From: Neobacillus soli NBRC 102451
GTDB taxonomy: Bacteria; Bacillota; Bacilli; Bacillales; Cytobacillaceae
Reading direction: 5' to 3'
DNA length: 64,000 nt
NCBI RefSeq assembly: GCF_001591665.1
Contig: NZ_BCVI01000042.1
Span: 92,148-156,147, forward strand
The position numbers and the translations under genes are program-made. The notes beneath the pieces were generated by a model. It saw only the letters and a program-made list of their open reading frames with translations, was not told where the DNA came from and searched no databases. The stretch's first letter is position 1; every line of letters starts with the position of its first letter. This document shows positions 26,775-36,515 of this stretch, piece after piece.

Positions 26775-28352
26775 ATGAAAAAAATAAAAAGAGATAGAAG
26801 CGTTCGTGATTTTCATCAAGCAAAGTGGGATGAGCCTATTATCTTTGAACTTCATCAACCGGGAGAAAGAGGCGTGTCAATAACTGCCGCTAATCCTGTG
26901 ATTGTAAAAGCTGTAGGAAACGGTGTATCCAATCTTCCTTCACATTTAATAAGAAAACAAGCTCCAAAGCTTCCTGAAATAGCTCAAAATCGGGTGTTGC
27001 GCCATTATTTAAGGCTATCTCAAGAAACACTTGGTGCAGATTTTAATGTAGAAATTGGTCAAGGTACATGTACAATGAAATACTCACCGAAAGTAAATGA
27101 GGAATTTGCGAAGTCTTCCAAAATGGCTTCTTTACATCCACTGCAAGACGATAGAACTGTTCAGGGGATGCTGGAGGTTATTTATCAATTAGATCTTTAT
27201 ATGAGAGAAATTTCAGGAATGGACTATTTTTCCTTCCAGCCGGGCAGTGGAACGCAGTCATTATTTGCGATGGCATCCATTGTAAGGGCCTATCATGAAG
27301 CAAATGGTGAAGCAGACCAGCGGGATGAGATGATTACGACGATTTTTTCTCATCCTTCTCAGGCAGCAACTGCGGCAGTAAAAGGGTATAAAATCATTAC
27401 GCTTGATCCAGATGAAGATGGATTCCCGGACATAAACAAATTAAAAGCGGTTGTATCTGAAAGAACAGCAGGATTTGTTGTAGCGAACCCAGAAGATACG
27501 GGGATTTATAATCCGAAAATAAAAGAGTTTACAAAAATTGTCCGTGATGCAGGGGGGATTTGCTATTATGATCAAGCAAATGCTAATGGTCTTTTGGGGA
27601 TAACGCGGGCAAAAGAAGCGGGTTTTGATATGTGCTTCTTTAACCTTCATAAAACATTTTCAACCCCGCACGCCTGTGGTGGTCCTGCGACAGGTGCCCT
27701 TGGCGTCGTAGAAAGGCTTAAACAATTCCTGCCAGGTCCTATCGTTCGGCATGATGCTGGATATTATTCATTAAATAATAATTTAACAAACAGTATTGGC
27801 AAGGTTCGATCCTTTCATGGTGTTCCCCAAACTGTAATACGTGCCTATGCATGGATCCGCACGTTGGGTGCAGAGGGCTTGAAAGCAGTTGCTGAGGTTG
27901 CTGTCTTAAACAACAACTACTTGTATCACAAAATATTAAAAATTAGAGGTGCGAGTGCTCCTTATATTAAAGGGAGTAGATTGGAACAAGTACGCTATAG
28001 TTGGGAACAACTAGCACGTGAAACCGGCGTGACGACAGAGGATGTACAGCGGAGGATGGCTGACTTTGCTCATCATTACTGGACGAGCCACCATCCATAT
28101 GTTGTGCCAGAGCCATTTACACTTGAACCAACAGAATCATATTCTAAAGCTGATTTAGATGAATACATTGCTTCACTAACACAAATTTCAAATGAAGCAT
28201 ATAACAACCCAGAAAAAGTAAAAAGCGCTCCGCATAATAGCTCCATTCACAGAGTAGATGAACAAGATTACTTTGATCATCCCGAAAAGTGGGCAATAAC
28301 GTGGAGGTCTTATCTGAAAAAGGCACAAAAGGAAGTAGAAGTGAAAAACTAG
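26775..28352 (+). CDS. GcvPB-like PLP-binding catalytic subunit (copy 1)
   Basis: 525 residues, longer than GcvPB (about 490). The PLP lysine is Lys293 in FNLHKTF; GTCTMKY and HPLQD are conserved. Canonical GcvPB motifs are changed: QPAAGAHGEW to QPGSGTQSLF, AHGTNPAS to SHPSQAAT, DGANLNA to DQANANG, GPHGGGGPGSGPVG to TPHACGGPATGALG. The C-terminus carries a Trp/His-rich HHYWTSHHPYVVPEPF and an extra 30-residue tail. It forms the active heterodimer with the gene before it. The reaction is presumably a PLP-dependent decarboxylation, transamination or C-C cleavage of an amino acid. Start at ATG 26775; the open frame begins 8 codons earlier without an RBS. Confidence 0.87.
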   Translation: MKKIKRDRSVRDFHQAKWDEPIIFELHQPGERGVSITAANPVIVKAVGNGVSNLPSHLIRKQAPKLPEIAQNRVLRHYLRLSQETLGADFNVEIGQGTCTMKYSPKVNEEFAKSSKMASLHPLQDDRTVQGMLEVIYQLDLYMREISGMDYFSFQPGSGTQSLFAMASIVRAYHEANGEADQRDEMITTIFSHPSQAATAAVKGYKIITLDPDEDGFPDINKLKAVVSERTAGFVVANPEDTGIYNPKIKEFTKIVRDAGGICYYDQANANGLLGITRAKEAGFDMCFFNLHKTFSTPHACGGPATGALGVVERLKQFLPGPIVRHDAGYYSLNNNLTNSIGKVRSFHGVPQTVIRAYAWIRTLGAEGLKAVAEVAVLNNNYLYHKILKIRGASAPYIKGSRLEQVRYSWEQLARETGVTTEDVQRRMADFAHHYWTSHHPYVVPEPFTLEPTESYSKADLDEYIASLTQISNEAYNNPEKVKSAPHNSSIHRVDEQDYFDHPEKWAITWRSYLKKAQKEVEVKN

Positions 28353-28403
28353 ATCATAAAACGTAAAGAGCGTGTCCCAGGGCACCTCATTTTACGTAAA
28401 AAA

Positions 28404-28459
28404 GGGTGTCAAGTAACATGGTGGATAATTGTCCACGAGCCGTGACTGACACCTTTTTT
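28404..28459 (+). terminator. Terminator of the sigma-54 cluster, built on the repeat
   Basis: GGTGTCA (28405-28411) and TGACACC (28447-28453) enclose an inner dyad GTGGATAATTGTCCAC (28421-28436), followed by six T residues. It is a diverged copy of the composite repeat. An AACGTAAA/TTTTACGT dyad precedes it. Confidence 0.75.
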
Positions 28460-28529
28460 CTATGCTATTTTTTTTTGTCATTTTTTTCGCCGAGTATTTG
28501 AATTTCTGGTGGTATCCGTGCACTTAATT

Positions 28530-28542
28530 GGTGCCTGACACC
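28530..28542. repeat. GGTGCCTGACACC repeat core
   Basis: Exact copy in the gap between the terminator and the histidine kinase gene. Confidence 0.85.
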
Positions 28543-28683
28543 AGTTTTATTTTCTCACTAAGAGGTGGGCAAGTGCCTGTTGTAATAGAACCTCCCCTTA
28601 TTCCACAAATTTCAGGTGGTGACAGGCATTGCCTTCATCGAGTATTGTTAGTATATATTGACGAGCTGACTTGGGGGAACACG

Positions 28684-30372
28684 ATGTTTATGCTTAATCT
28701 TAGTACGCAAAAAAGACTGTTTATTATGTTTTTAGTGGTCGCGTTGATTCCGCTGTTAACATTGGGAGTTATCGCATATGATCAATCGTCTAAAGTGGTG
28801 AATGGAAAGCTGTCGAACTATAATCATTTCGCCGGAGAAAAGATTAAAACCCAGCTCGAGCAGATATTGGAGGATATGTATTATAGTGCTGCTGAAATAG
28901 AGCAGTATTTAGCAGATAATACATCGGTTAATTTGCAGCATCAACAGCCGCAAACATATGAGGACTTCAAAGTGGTAAACAATTTGGAGAGGCTCTTGCA
29001 GGCCCATAAAAAGGCGAACATTCGTGGGATTTATGTCATAACTTCTTCAGATTTTTACTACGGAGACTATGATTTTAATGTGGAACAATTGAAAAAACAG
29101 GATATTTGGAAGCGGACCATTTGGAGTGGCGATTCGGAGATCGGGATTTACCAACCGTCCTATTATAAAAACCATACATCCCATCATGTCCTTGGATTAA
29201 TTGTTCCCTTGAAGTTCTCCTACGGCGTTTTAAACAATAGCTATCTATTAATTGAAACGGATATAGACGATTTATTTGACTTAATGACAGTATTGGAGAA
29301 GGACCTCCATTCTAGAATTACGATACGAAATGAACTAGGCCAACTGCTCTATCATTCGAAAAGTGCCGAGGAAAATCAGAAGGACGACATCATTTGGAAG
29401 GAACACACTAGAATCAATAATTGGGAATTTGAAATTCGCATACCACGGGATAAGTTTTATCAATCTTCTCAAGTGATTTTTAAAATAGTTTCAATCGGGA
29501 TATTGATTGCATTAATACTTGCCCTCATCCTTTCTTATGTCTTTTCCAGTCGGTTTACAAAAAGAATTTTGAAGCTGAAATTTGCCATTGATGAAGTAAG
29601 TAAGGGAATCATTGATACAAAGCTGTCCGTCGATACAAAGGATGAAATTGGGAAACTTGGCTTACACTTTAATCGGATGGTTGAAAAAATAAGACAATTA
29701 ATGGAGGAAGTACGGGAGAAAGAAGCAACCAAGCGCGAGGCGGAAATGAAGGCGATTCATTACCAAATTAACCCGCATCTTCTGTTTAACACGTTAAATA
29801 CCATTCAGTGGAAAGCTCGAATAGATGGGAATGAAGAGATTGGGAAAATGCTTCTGCATTTAACGAAGGTTCTAGAAGGCAATTTAAATTTCAATATGGA
29901 ACTGATTTCTATAAAAGAAGAGTTACTGGCGATTCGGCATTTCTTTGCCATTCAAGAGTTAAGGTACGGACCGAACTTTACTGTTTCTGTGAATATGAAC
30001 GAGAATCTTAAACAAGGGTTGATTCCAAGGATGACTTTACAGCCCATGCTCGAAAATATTTTTTTCCATGCTTTTGAGGATGGTACAGGAAATATTAATC
30101 TGGAATTTACAGAGAACAATGGATATTTTCAACTTGTCGTCATGGATAATGGAAAAGGAATATCAGAGGAAAAGCTAAAAACATTATTTACAAAGCCAAA
30201 TGAGAAAGTACGGGGTGGAATTGGGCTTTACAATGTATATCAGAAGTTTTATATCCATTATGGGAAGGACTTTTTAATCAATACTGATTCAGTGGTAGGT
30301 AAAGGGACAGCTATTACAATAACTTGGCCAATAAGGTGGGTGGAGGAATATGATGAACATGGCAGCCATTAA
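28684..30372 (+). CDS. YesM-type sensor histidine kinase
   Basis: About 562 residues. First transmembrane segment at about 12-35, an extracytoplasmic sensor domain (about 36-260), a second membrane segment (about 262-285), HAMP, then the His_kinase domain with His359 in IHYQINPHLLFNTLN and an ATPase domain (N box PMLENIFFHAF, G box DNGKGIS, GGIGLYNVY). This type pairs with AraC-type regulators to control carbohydrate ABC transporters, which is exactly the context here. Start at ATG 28684 with GGGGGA upstream; the frame upstream of it looks non-coding. It overlaps the regulator gene by 23 bases. Confidence 0.9.
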   Translation: MFMLNLSTQKRLFIMFLVVALIPLLTLGVIAYDQSSKVVNGKLSNYNHFAGEKIKTQLEQILEDMYYSAAEIEQYLADNTSVNLQHQQPQTYEDFKVVNNLERLLQAHKKANIRGIYVITSSDFYYGDYDFNVEQLKKQDIWKRTIWSGDSEIGIYQPSYYKNHTSHHVLGLIVPLKFSYGVLNNSYLLIETDIDDLFDLMTVLEKDLHSRITIRNELGQLLYHSKSAEENQKDDIIWKEHTRINNWEFEIRIPRDKFYQSSQVIFKIVSIGILIALILALILSYVFSSRFTKRILKLKFAIDEVSKGIIDTKLSVDTKDEIGKLGLHFNRMVEKIRQLMEEVREKEATKREAEMKAIHYQINPHLLFNTLNTIQWKARIDGNEEIGKMLLHLTKVLEGNLNFNMELISIKEELLAIRHFFAIQELRYGPNFTVSVNMNENLKQGLIPRMTLQPMLENIFFHAFEDGTGNINLEFTENNGYFQLVVMDNGKGISEEKLKTLFTKPNEKVRGGIGLYNVYQKFYIHYGKDFLINTDSVVGKGTAITITWPIRWVEEYDEHGSH

Positions 30373-31495
30373 AGTCTTAATCGTCGATGATGATACGATT
30401 GTTCGCCGGGGGTTGAGGGCAACAATTGATTGGGATAAGTTCGGTATGACCGTTGTGGCGGATGCCCCGAATGGAAAACGTGGCTGGGAGGAATTTTTGA
30501 ACCATCACCCTGATATTGTCATTACCGATATCGTCATGCCGGAGGAGAATGGACTAGAATTTTCTCGGAAAATAAAAGCCCATGCACCTGGTACGAAAAT
30601 TCTCTTACTCAGTTGTCATCGGGATTTTGAGTATGCGCAGGAAGGGTTAAAGCTAGGCGCTTCCGGATATTTATTAAAAACGATATTTGATGATCAAGAA
30701 CTAGAGCATTTTTTAACTGCTTTTCAAAAAGAAATTTTGGGAACACCGAAAAAAATGAATTCAGATTTTCCTGGATTCCAAGAACCCTTCCTATTATGGC
30801 TGAGCGGGTATAAAAATGACTTTGAACAAAGGTTGGACGAGCTGTTCAGGGATAAATGGAGCTGGATGAATGATTCCTATTTTGCCTATTTCGTTCAGAA
30901 TATGCCTCCAACCGGTCAGGAGATGTTTACTCAATCACCGAAATTCGTCCCTTTGACCTTTGGAACAAATTTGAGCTATTTCTTTATTGATGAGTCTTTT
31001 CACCAGGAATTTTTAGCCTATTTAACAGAAACAAAGGTGGTGCGACCGGATTTGAATTGGATTCATGCAGGCCCGTTATCCGGGAAGGAAGAATGGATGA
31101 AATCCGTGAGGGGGTTCCATCATGCCGAGCGTGAGGACGGGCACTTGCATCGTTATCCAATGGTGATTTTACATGCGGTGGAGTATATCGTAAGAAATTT
31201 GTCAAACCCTATGACAGTATCAGACATTGCTGAGGAAGTGGGCATGAGCAGGAGTCACTTAAGCACCTTATTTAAGAAAAAAATGGGCGGGAGTATCCAT
31301 TCCTTCATTGAAAAGAAACGACTCCAGCTTTCTAAACAGTTATTAAAAGAATCCACTGTGAACATTCAGGAGATTGGTGAGCAGATTGGAATTCAAGATG
31401 CTAAGTATTTTAGTAAGTGGTTTAAACGGTGTACTGGTTTTCCCCCATCTTATTATCGAATCCAACAAAAAGACGATGAGAAGCTAACAAAATGA
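30350..31495 (+). CDS. YesN-type response regulator with AraC output domain
   Basis: 381 residues. The receiver domain (about 5-125) has phospho-acceptor Asp60 in VITDIVMPEENG and Lys in YLLKTIFD. A middle region of unknown fold follows, then two AraC helix-turn-helices (about 285-375), the first with VSDIAEEVGMSRSHLSTLFKK and the second ending CTGFPPSYYRIQ. Three ATGs lie within 10 bases (30350, 30353, 30359) after GGAGG, so the exact start is ambiguous by one to three residues. It probably activates the sugar transporter operon beginning at 31627. Confidence 0.9.
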   Translation: MMNMAAIKVLIVDDDTIVRRGLRATIDWDKFGMTVVADAPNGKRGWEEFLNHHPDIVITDIVMPEENGLEFSRKIKAHAPGTKILLLSCHRDFEYAQEGLKLGASGYLLKTIFDDQELEHFLTAFQKEILGTPKKMNSDFPGFQEPFLLWLSGYKNDFEQRLDELFRDKWSWMNDSYFAYFVQNMPPTGQEMFTQSPKFVPLTFGTNLSYFFIDESFHQEFLAYLTETKVVRPDLNWIHAGPLSGKEEWMKSVRGFHHAEREDGHLHRYPMVILHAVEYIVRNLSNPMTVSDIAEEVGMSRSHLSTLFKKKMGGSIHSFIEKKRLQLSKQLLKESTVNIQEIGEQIGIQDAKYFSKWFKRCTGFPPSYYRIQQKDDEKLTK

Positions 31496-31552
31496 CGATA
31501 AAGAGAAAGAATAGTCCAAAAATACACGAATTTCAAAACAAATAGATGTGTT

Positions 31553-31596
31553 TAACCGCTTTCAGACAAGATAAAATGAAAGCGGTTATATTTTTA
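31553..31596 (+). terminator. Perfect 12-bp inverted repeat before the sugar ABC operon
   Basis: TAACCGCTTTCA (31553-31564) and TGAAAGCGGTTA (31577-31588), 12-base loop, then TATTTTTAAT. It serves as terminator for the two-component genes. The right arm TGAAAGCGGTTATA also partly resembles a catabolite-responsive element, so an operator role is possible. Confidence 0.65.
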
Positions 31597-31626
31597 ATAA
31601 TTAGAAAAAATGAAAAGAGGGGTCCT

Positions 31627-32883
31627 ATGAAGAAAAAGAATATGTGGTTTTCGCTGATTTTAGCAGTAGTTGTCCTTGTCATGAGTGCATGCAGTTCAAA
31701 CAATGCATCTGTTGATGGGAAAAAGGATGGAAAAACTGTTCTACGCTTTGCGACTTGGGATACAGGGGACACATTGAAAATTCAACAGGATATTGCTAAA
31801 GCCTTTGAAAAAGAAAATAAAGATGTAAAAGTGCAGGTAGAGGCTTACGGAGATGGGTTTGATCAAAAAATCGCCGCTTCGTTTGGAGCAAAAAATCCCC
31901 CGGATGTTATGTATATGTGGGATTTCACTACTTATCATCAATCACTTGAACCACTTGACTCATTTGCACAGAAAGATCCCGATATTAAAATGGACGATTT
32001 TTACGAAGGATTGTTTAACTATTCTAAAGTAGACGACAAGCTGTATGGAATGCCTGCCGGTTTCTCGACAATGGTTGTCTATTACAATAAAAAACTATTT
32101 GATGAGTACCAGATTTCTTATCCAAAAGAAGGCTGGACATGGGATGAATTTAGAGAGATTGCGAAAAAGTTAACAGATAAAAGCAAAAAACAATATGGGT
32201 TTGCCGTATCATCTGAGCCAGATACGTATGATCTGCAAGGATTGGTTTGGAGTAATGGCGGCAGCTTTATTAGCGAAGACGGAAAGAAAATTGATGGGGC
32301 AATGAATAGCCCGGAAACAGTTGAAGCACTGCAACTGTATGGTGATATGGTGAAAGACGGCATCGCTGTTTCAACCGGTGGGAAAAACCAACAAAGCGCA
32401 AGTGATATTTTCAAAGCAGGCAAGCTTGGGATGTTAATAAACGGAATTTGGCCGATTCAAGGATACAAAGATGCAAAAATTGATTTCGGAACAGCAATGA
32501 CTCCATCATTCGGTTCTAAGCCGGTAAAAGGGTTAATCGCCTCCTCTTCGATTTCCATTGCGAAGGATTCAAAGCAAAAGGACTTAGCATGGAAGTTTGT
32601 GAAATTCTTTTCTTCTGAACAAGCAATTAAGATGAGAACAGCTGATTTACCTGTTCGTAAAAGTGTTGTTGAGGTAACAAAAGTTAACGAAGATCCATTA
32701 TATAAGCCGTTTTATACGATGTTAGAACAAGCAACAAACACACCTGCATTTTTACTAAATAAAAATTGGAATGAAGTAAACCGTAACCTGTCTGCTGCCA
32801 TTAATGCGGCTATGCTTGGACAAGATGCGAAGCCATTGCTTGATAAAGCAGTGAAAGAATCGGAGAAATATATCGCGAAATAA
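31627..32883 (+). CDS. Sugar ABC transporter, substrate-binding lipoprotein (system 1)
   Basis: About 418 residues of the family-1 (maltose/multiple-sugar type) binding proteins. Signal peptide with lipobox VMSACSS (Cys near 22). Core features include TVLRFATWDTGD, the VMYMWDFTTY hinge region and the C-terminal WKFVKFFSSEQA. Start at ATG 31627 with AGAGGGG upstream; the frame is open 27 codons further back into the inverted repeat and those codons are non-coding. Two permease genes follow behind an internal hairpin. The ATPase is not in the cluster and is probably a shared MsmX-type protein. Ligand: an oligosaccharide or glycoside, not determined. Confidence 0.92.
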   Translation: MKKKNMWFSLILAVVVLVMSACSSNNASVDGKKDGKTVLRFATWDTGDTLKIQQDIAKAFEKENKDVKVQVEAYGDGFDQKIAASFGAKNPPDVMYMWDFTTYHQSLEPLDSFAQKDPDIKMDDFYEGLFNYSKVDDKLYGMPAGFSTMVVYYNKKLFDEYQISYPKEGWTWDEFREIAKKLTDKSKKQYGFAVSSEPDTYDLQGLVWSNGGSFISEDGKKIDGAMNSPETVEALQLYGDMVKDGIAVSTGGKNQQSASDIFKAGKLGMLINGIWPIQGYKDAKIDFGTAMTPSFGSKPVKGLIASSSISIAKDSKQKDLAWKFVKFFSSEQAIKMRTADLPVRKSVVEVTKVNEDPLYKPFYTMLEQATNTPAFLLNKNWNEVNRNLSAAINAAMLGQDAKPLLDKAVKESEKYIAK

Positions 32884-32894
32884 AAAGTATGGGG

Positions 32895-32926
32895 GCTCTA
32901 CATTCTAAAGCGGTGTAGAGCTTTTT
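32895..32926 (+). terminator. Intra-operon hairpin after the binding-protein gene
   Basis: GCTCTACA / TGTAGAGC with an 11-base loop and five T residues. Such hairpins commonly reduce read-through or protect the 3' end, so that the binding protein is made in excess over the permeases. Confidence 0.75.
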
Positions 32927-32950
32927 AGAAAAAAGGAGAGGGAGGTATTT

Positions 32951-33895
32951 ATGAAATCAGACTTAAGTGTTAACATCACACCTTCGTCAATCCAACTAAA
33001 GAGGAGAAATAAATGGACAAAACTCATTCCGTATCTTTTTATTGCCCCCTGGATCATTGGTTTTGTCGTTTTCACGCTAGGGCCATTATTGTTTTCGTTT
33101 GTGATTAGTTTTTTTGATTGGCCGATTGTCGGCGAAAGGAAATTTATCGGATTCTCAAACTATATCACTATGTTTACGGATGATCCGCTGTTTTGGCACT
33201 CTTTATGGGTCACAGTGAAGTTTGCGCTGTTTTTTGTTCCAATAAATATTATTCTGGCATTATTACTTGCAATTTTATTAAACCAAAAGGTAAAGGGAAG
33301 CTCCTTGTTTCGCACGTTTTTCTATGTCCCCTCTGTTATTTCCGGTGTTGCGCTTGCTATGATCTGGGGGACGGTTTTCGATGGAGAATACGGAATATTG
33401 AATTATTTACTCTCCTTAATTGGGATTGAAGGGCCCAATTGGTTAAATAGCACAAGCTGGGCGCTCGTTGCAATGGTCATTGCAAGTTTATGGGGGCAAG
33501 GGACGATGATGCTGATCTTTTTAGCAGGATTGAAAAACATCCCCCAAGATTTATACGAAGCTGCAGAAATTGATGGCGCGGGAAAAATCTTTCAGTTTTT
33601 CAAAATTACCGTGCCCTTATTATCGCCTACGATTCTGTTTAATTTGATTATGACGATTATCGGTGCGTTTCAACAGCTGACGCTCGCACTGGTATTAACG
33701 GGCGGGGGACCGCTTCAGTCCACGTATTTCTATGCGATGTATGTTTACGAAAATGCGTTTAAGTATTTCAAAATGGGTTATTCATCGGCAAATGCATGGA
33801 TCATGTTCCTCATTGTGTTAGCCCTCACCTTACTCGTATTTAAATCGTCAAGCATGTGGGTCTATTACGAAAATGAAGTGAAGAACGAAAAATAA
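32951..33895 (+). CDS. Sugar ABC transporter permease, MalF type (system 1)
   Basis: 314 residues, six predicted helices, N-terminal LIPYLFIAPWIIGFVVF and the EAA loop DLYEAAEIDGAGKIFQFFKI, which contacts the ATPase. GGGAGG precedes the ATG. It forms the membrane channel with the next gene product. Confidence 0.93.
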   Translation: MKSDLSVNITPSSIQLKRRNKWTKLIPYLFIAPWIIGFVVFTLGPLLFSFVISFFDWPIVGERKFIGFSNYITMFTDDPLFWHSLWVTVKFALFFVPINIILALLLAILLNQKVKGSSLFRTFFYVPSVISGVALAMIWGTVFDGEYGILNYLLSLIGIEGPNWLNSTSWALVAMVIASLWGQGTMMLIFLAGLKNIPQDLYEAAEIDGAGKIFQFFKITVPLLSPTILFNLIMTIIGAFQQLTLALVLTGGGPLQSTYFYAMYVYENAFKYFKMGYSSANAWIMFLIVLALTLLVFKSSSMWVYYENEVKNEK

Positions 33896-33920
33896 TGAGC
33901 GAAATGGAGGTGCCTGCCGT

Positions 33921-34748
33921 ATGAAAAGGAAAAAGAGTGTACGAAAAAGTTTCGTATATGGCCTATTAATTGCTCTTTCGCTGTTATTTCTCTTGCCGTT
34001 TTTTTGGATGGTGATGACATCACTGAAGGGGCCGGAAGAGCTTAGTCAGTTTCCGCCAAAACTATTTCCTTCCGAATGGCATTTCGAAAACTTTGCAAAG
34101 GCTTGGAACAGCCAGCCATTTAATCTTTTCTTAATTAATAGTTTGATTGTAACGGCACTTACGACGATTGGACAAATTGTTTCATCTACTCTTGTTGCTT
34201 ACGGGTTTGCCCGGTTTAAATTTAAAGGGCGAGACAGTCTCTTTATTATTCTGCTGGCGACAATGATGATCCCGTGGGAAGTAACGATGATTCCCCAATA
34301 TATGGAGTTTAATTTATTTGGCTGGATTAATACGTTGAAGGCATTAATTATTCCTTCATGGTTCGGTTCTGCCTTCTATATCTTCTTGCTGCGCCAATTC
34401 ATCATGTCGATTCCGAAAGAATTGGATGAAGCGGCGAGAATAGACGGGGCAAATGTGTTCCAAATTTATTACAAAATCTATCTGCCGTTGGTATGGCCGG
34501 TCATTGTGTTAATTGCGGTATTCAATATTTTGGGAAGCTGGAATGATTATTTGGGTCCGCTGATTTTCTTAAATGATCAAAGTAAATATACGTTGACCCT
34601 TGGGCTGGCGCAATTTAAAGGTGTTCATGATGTGAATACGAGCGGGATCATGGCCGTAACCTTCTTAATTAGTATTGTCCCTCTTGTTATATTCTTCCTG
34701 GCACAAAAGAAAATTGTCGAGGGTGCACAAACAACTGGTTTGAAATAA
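33921..34748 (+). CDS. Sugar ABC transporter permease, MalG type (system 1)
   Basis: 275 residues, six helices, EAA loop ELDEAARIDGANVFQIYYKI and C-terminal FFLAQKKIVEGAQTTGLK, where MalG-type subunits end. RBS GGAGG. Co-transcribed with the MalF-type gene (25-base gap). Confidence 0.93.
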   Translation: MKRKKSVRKSFVYGLLIALSLLFLLPFFWMVMTSLKGPEELSQFPPKLFPSEWHFENFAKAWNSQPFNLFLINSLIVTALTTIGQIVSSTLVAYGFARFKFKGRDSLFIILLATMMIPWEVTMIPQYMEFNLFGWINTLKALIIPSWFGSAFYIFLLRQFIMSIPKELDEAARIDGANVFQIYYKIYLPLVWPVIVLIAVFNILGSWNDYLGPLIFLNDQSKYTLTLGLAQFKGVHDVNTSGIMAVTFLISIVPLVIFFLAQKKIVEGAQTTGLK

Positions 34749-34783
34749 TTATATCGGGTGAGTTTTGTAGGAGGAAAAAAGCA

Positions 34784-36493
34784 ATGAAGGTTGAAAATAT
34801 GAAGCTTCCATTTAGCCGTTATGGTTCCTATCTAGTCATTTCTCCACTGTATGGCCGGAATAGAGACCCGAAATCATTATATATCCGTCATATCCGCGGT
34901 GGAGATGAGAAAGATGGAGCGATTTTTAAAATAGAACTTGTTCGAGGAAATCAAGAGATTGATTATGAAGTGGAATGGGCCCCCCATGTTTTAAAGCTTA
35001 TTGCAACGGATGGAAGTCTTGATATCGTTGAATGCTGCTTTAGTTCGGATCGGACGATTCGAATAAAAGGAGCGGATGTGGGGGTTAAACTCACGGCGAT
35101 AACAGGCTCCTATGATTATGCATTGGCTTTTCCGGATCAAACTTGGGAGATTAATAGCTTTTTACAGGAACGGCGCTTTCGCATTATTCCATTAGAAGGC
35201 GATCTGAATGTGGATGCCCCCTTTGAAGTAGATAAAAGCAAGCATATAACGGTGCACTGTGACCCCAATCCCATAAGCAAGACATTTGATATGGCTATTT
35301 CAGAATATCAGCTTATGTTTCAACACGATCATGCACTTGAAATGCCCTTTCGTGACAATGCGGAACAGGCAGCTAATGACTATCAACAGTGGCAGGAGAA
35401 CACGCTGCAGGTTCCTTCCAGCTTTCAAAAGGGGCATGATTTGGCATCGTATATTACTTGGTCATGTGTGGTGAAACCAGATGGATTATTAACTAGACCA
35501 GCAATGTATATGTCGAAAAACTGGATGACGAATATTTGGAGCTGGGACCATTGTTTTAATGCAATGGCATTAAGCGAGCACCAGCCCGAGCTCGCCTGGG
35601 ATCAATTTTGTATTTTCTTTGATCAACAGGATGATTCCGGAGCATTACCAGACTTTTTAAATGATCAATGGGCATTATGGAACTGCTGCAAGCCACCGAT
35701 TCACGGATGGACCTTAAAGCACCTGATGAAGAATACTGCGTTTGTTACGCTTGAAAAATTGGCAGAAGTGTATGAACCGCTTGTCAAGTGGACAAAGTGG
35801 TGGCTTCGCTACAGGGATGATGATCTCGATGGAATCCCGCAATATAATCACGGCAATGACAGCGGCTGGGATAACAGCACGATTTTTCACAAAGGAACCC
35901 CTGTGGAAAGCCCGGATCTATCTTCGTTCTTAGTGCTGCAAATCGAGGTTCTGGCAGAAATAGCCGGTAAGCTTGGAAAACTGGATGAAGCCAATGAATG
36001 GATGCTTAAATCACAAGAACTGTTATCTAAAATGATCGATCATTTCTGGGATGGAAAACAGTTTACGGCAAAGCGCTCAGGCAGCCATGAAGTCATTGAA
36101 TCGGACAGTCTCGTTTTATCTATTCCACTCATTCTTGGAAAACGGCTGCCGGCGGAAATTCTAACTAGATTAGTAGATGATATTAAACATAAGGGCTTTT
36201 TAACTGAGCATGGATTGGCAACGGAGCTTCCGGAAAGCCAATTTTACAAGCATGATGGCTATTGGCGCGGCCCGATTTGGGCGCCGACGACATTGCTGGT
36301 AGTGGACGGATTGATTGCATCCGGGGAAAAGGAGCTAGCCCTCGAAATAGCGAAGCGCTTTTGTAAGATGGCAGCTACATCCGGCATGGCCGAAAACTTT
36401 AATGCCCTAACGGGAGAAGGCCTGCGCGACCCTGCCTTTACCTGGACATCAAGTGTATTCCTAATTTTGGGTCACTTATTGCTGGAAAAGTAA
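34784..36493 (+). CDS. MGH1-like (GH63-clan) glycoside hydrolase
   Basis: A 569-residue cytosolic glycosidase with an N-terminal beta-sandwich (about 1-190) and an (alpha/alpha)6 barrel. Barrel motifs of the GH63/GH37 clan: WSWDHCFNAMAL, HGNDSGWDNST, DGYWRGPIWAPTTLLV and GEGLRDPAFTWTSSVFL, which carry the acidic catalytic residues. Family members hydrolyse alpha-glucosides or -mannosides, including glucosyl- and mannosylglycerate, and trehalose-like sugars. It probably opens the sugar imported by system 1. It precedes the second SDR-GcvPA-GcvPB-like module in one run of genes. There is no signal peptide. The exact substrate cannot be told from sequence. Confidence 0.8.
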   Translation: MKVENMKLPFSRYGSYLVISPLYGRNRDPKSLYIRHIRGGDEKDGAIFKIELVRGNQEIDYEVEWAPHVLKLIATDGSLDIVECCFSSDRTIRIKGADVGVKLTAITGSYDYALAFPDQTWEINSFLQERRFRIIPLEGDLNVDAPFEVDKSKHITVHCDPNPISKTFDMAISEYQLMFQHDHALEMPFRDNAEQAANDYQQWQENTLQVPSSFQKGHDLASYITWSCVVKPDGLLTRPAMYMSKNWMTNIWSWDHCFNAMALSEHQPELAWDQFCIFFDQQDDSGALPDFLNDQWALWNCCKPPIHGWTLKHLMKNTAFVTLEKLAEVYEPLVKWTKWWLRYRDDDLDGIPQYNHGNDSGWDNSTIFHKGTPVESPDLSSFLVLQIEVLAEIAGKLGKLDEANEWMLKSQELLSKMIDHFWDGKQFTAKRSGSHEVIESDSLVLSIPLILGKRLPAEILTRLVDDIKHKGFLTEHGLATELPESQFYKHDGYWRGPIWAPTTLLVVDGLIASGEKELALEIAKRFCKMAATSGMAENFNALTGEGLRDPAFTWTSSVFLILGHLLLEK

Positions 36494-36515
36494 ACAAATA
36501 GATGGAGGAATGAGA

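Noticed and set aside
25349..28352. Annotation as a glycine cleavage system (gcvPA/gcvPB)
   Set aside because: Overall homology is clear, but gcvT/gcvH are absent and the conserved active-site loops are altered alike in both copies, so the plain name would mislead.
28528..28683. Upstream extension of the YesM-type kinase
   Set aside because: It begins inside the repeat core and encodes a Pro-rich segment unlike any kinase N-terminus; the RBS supports 28684.
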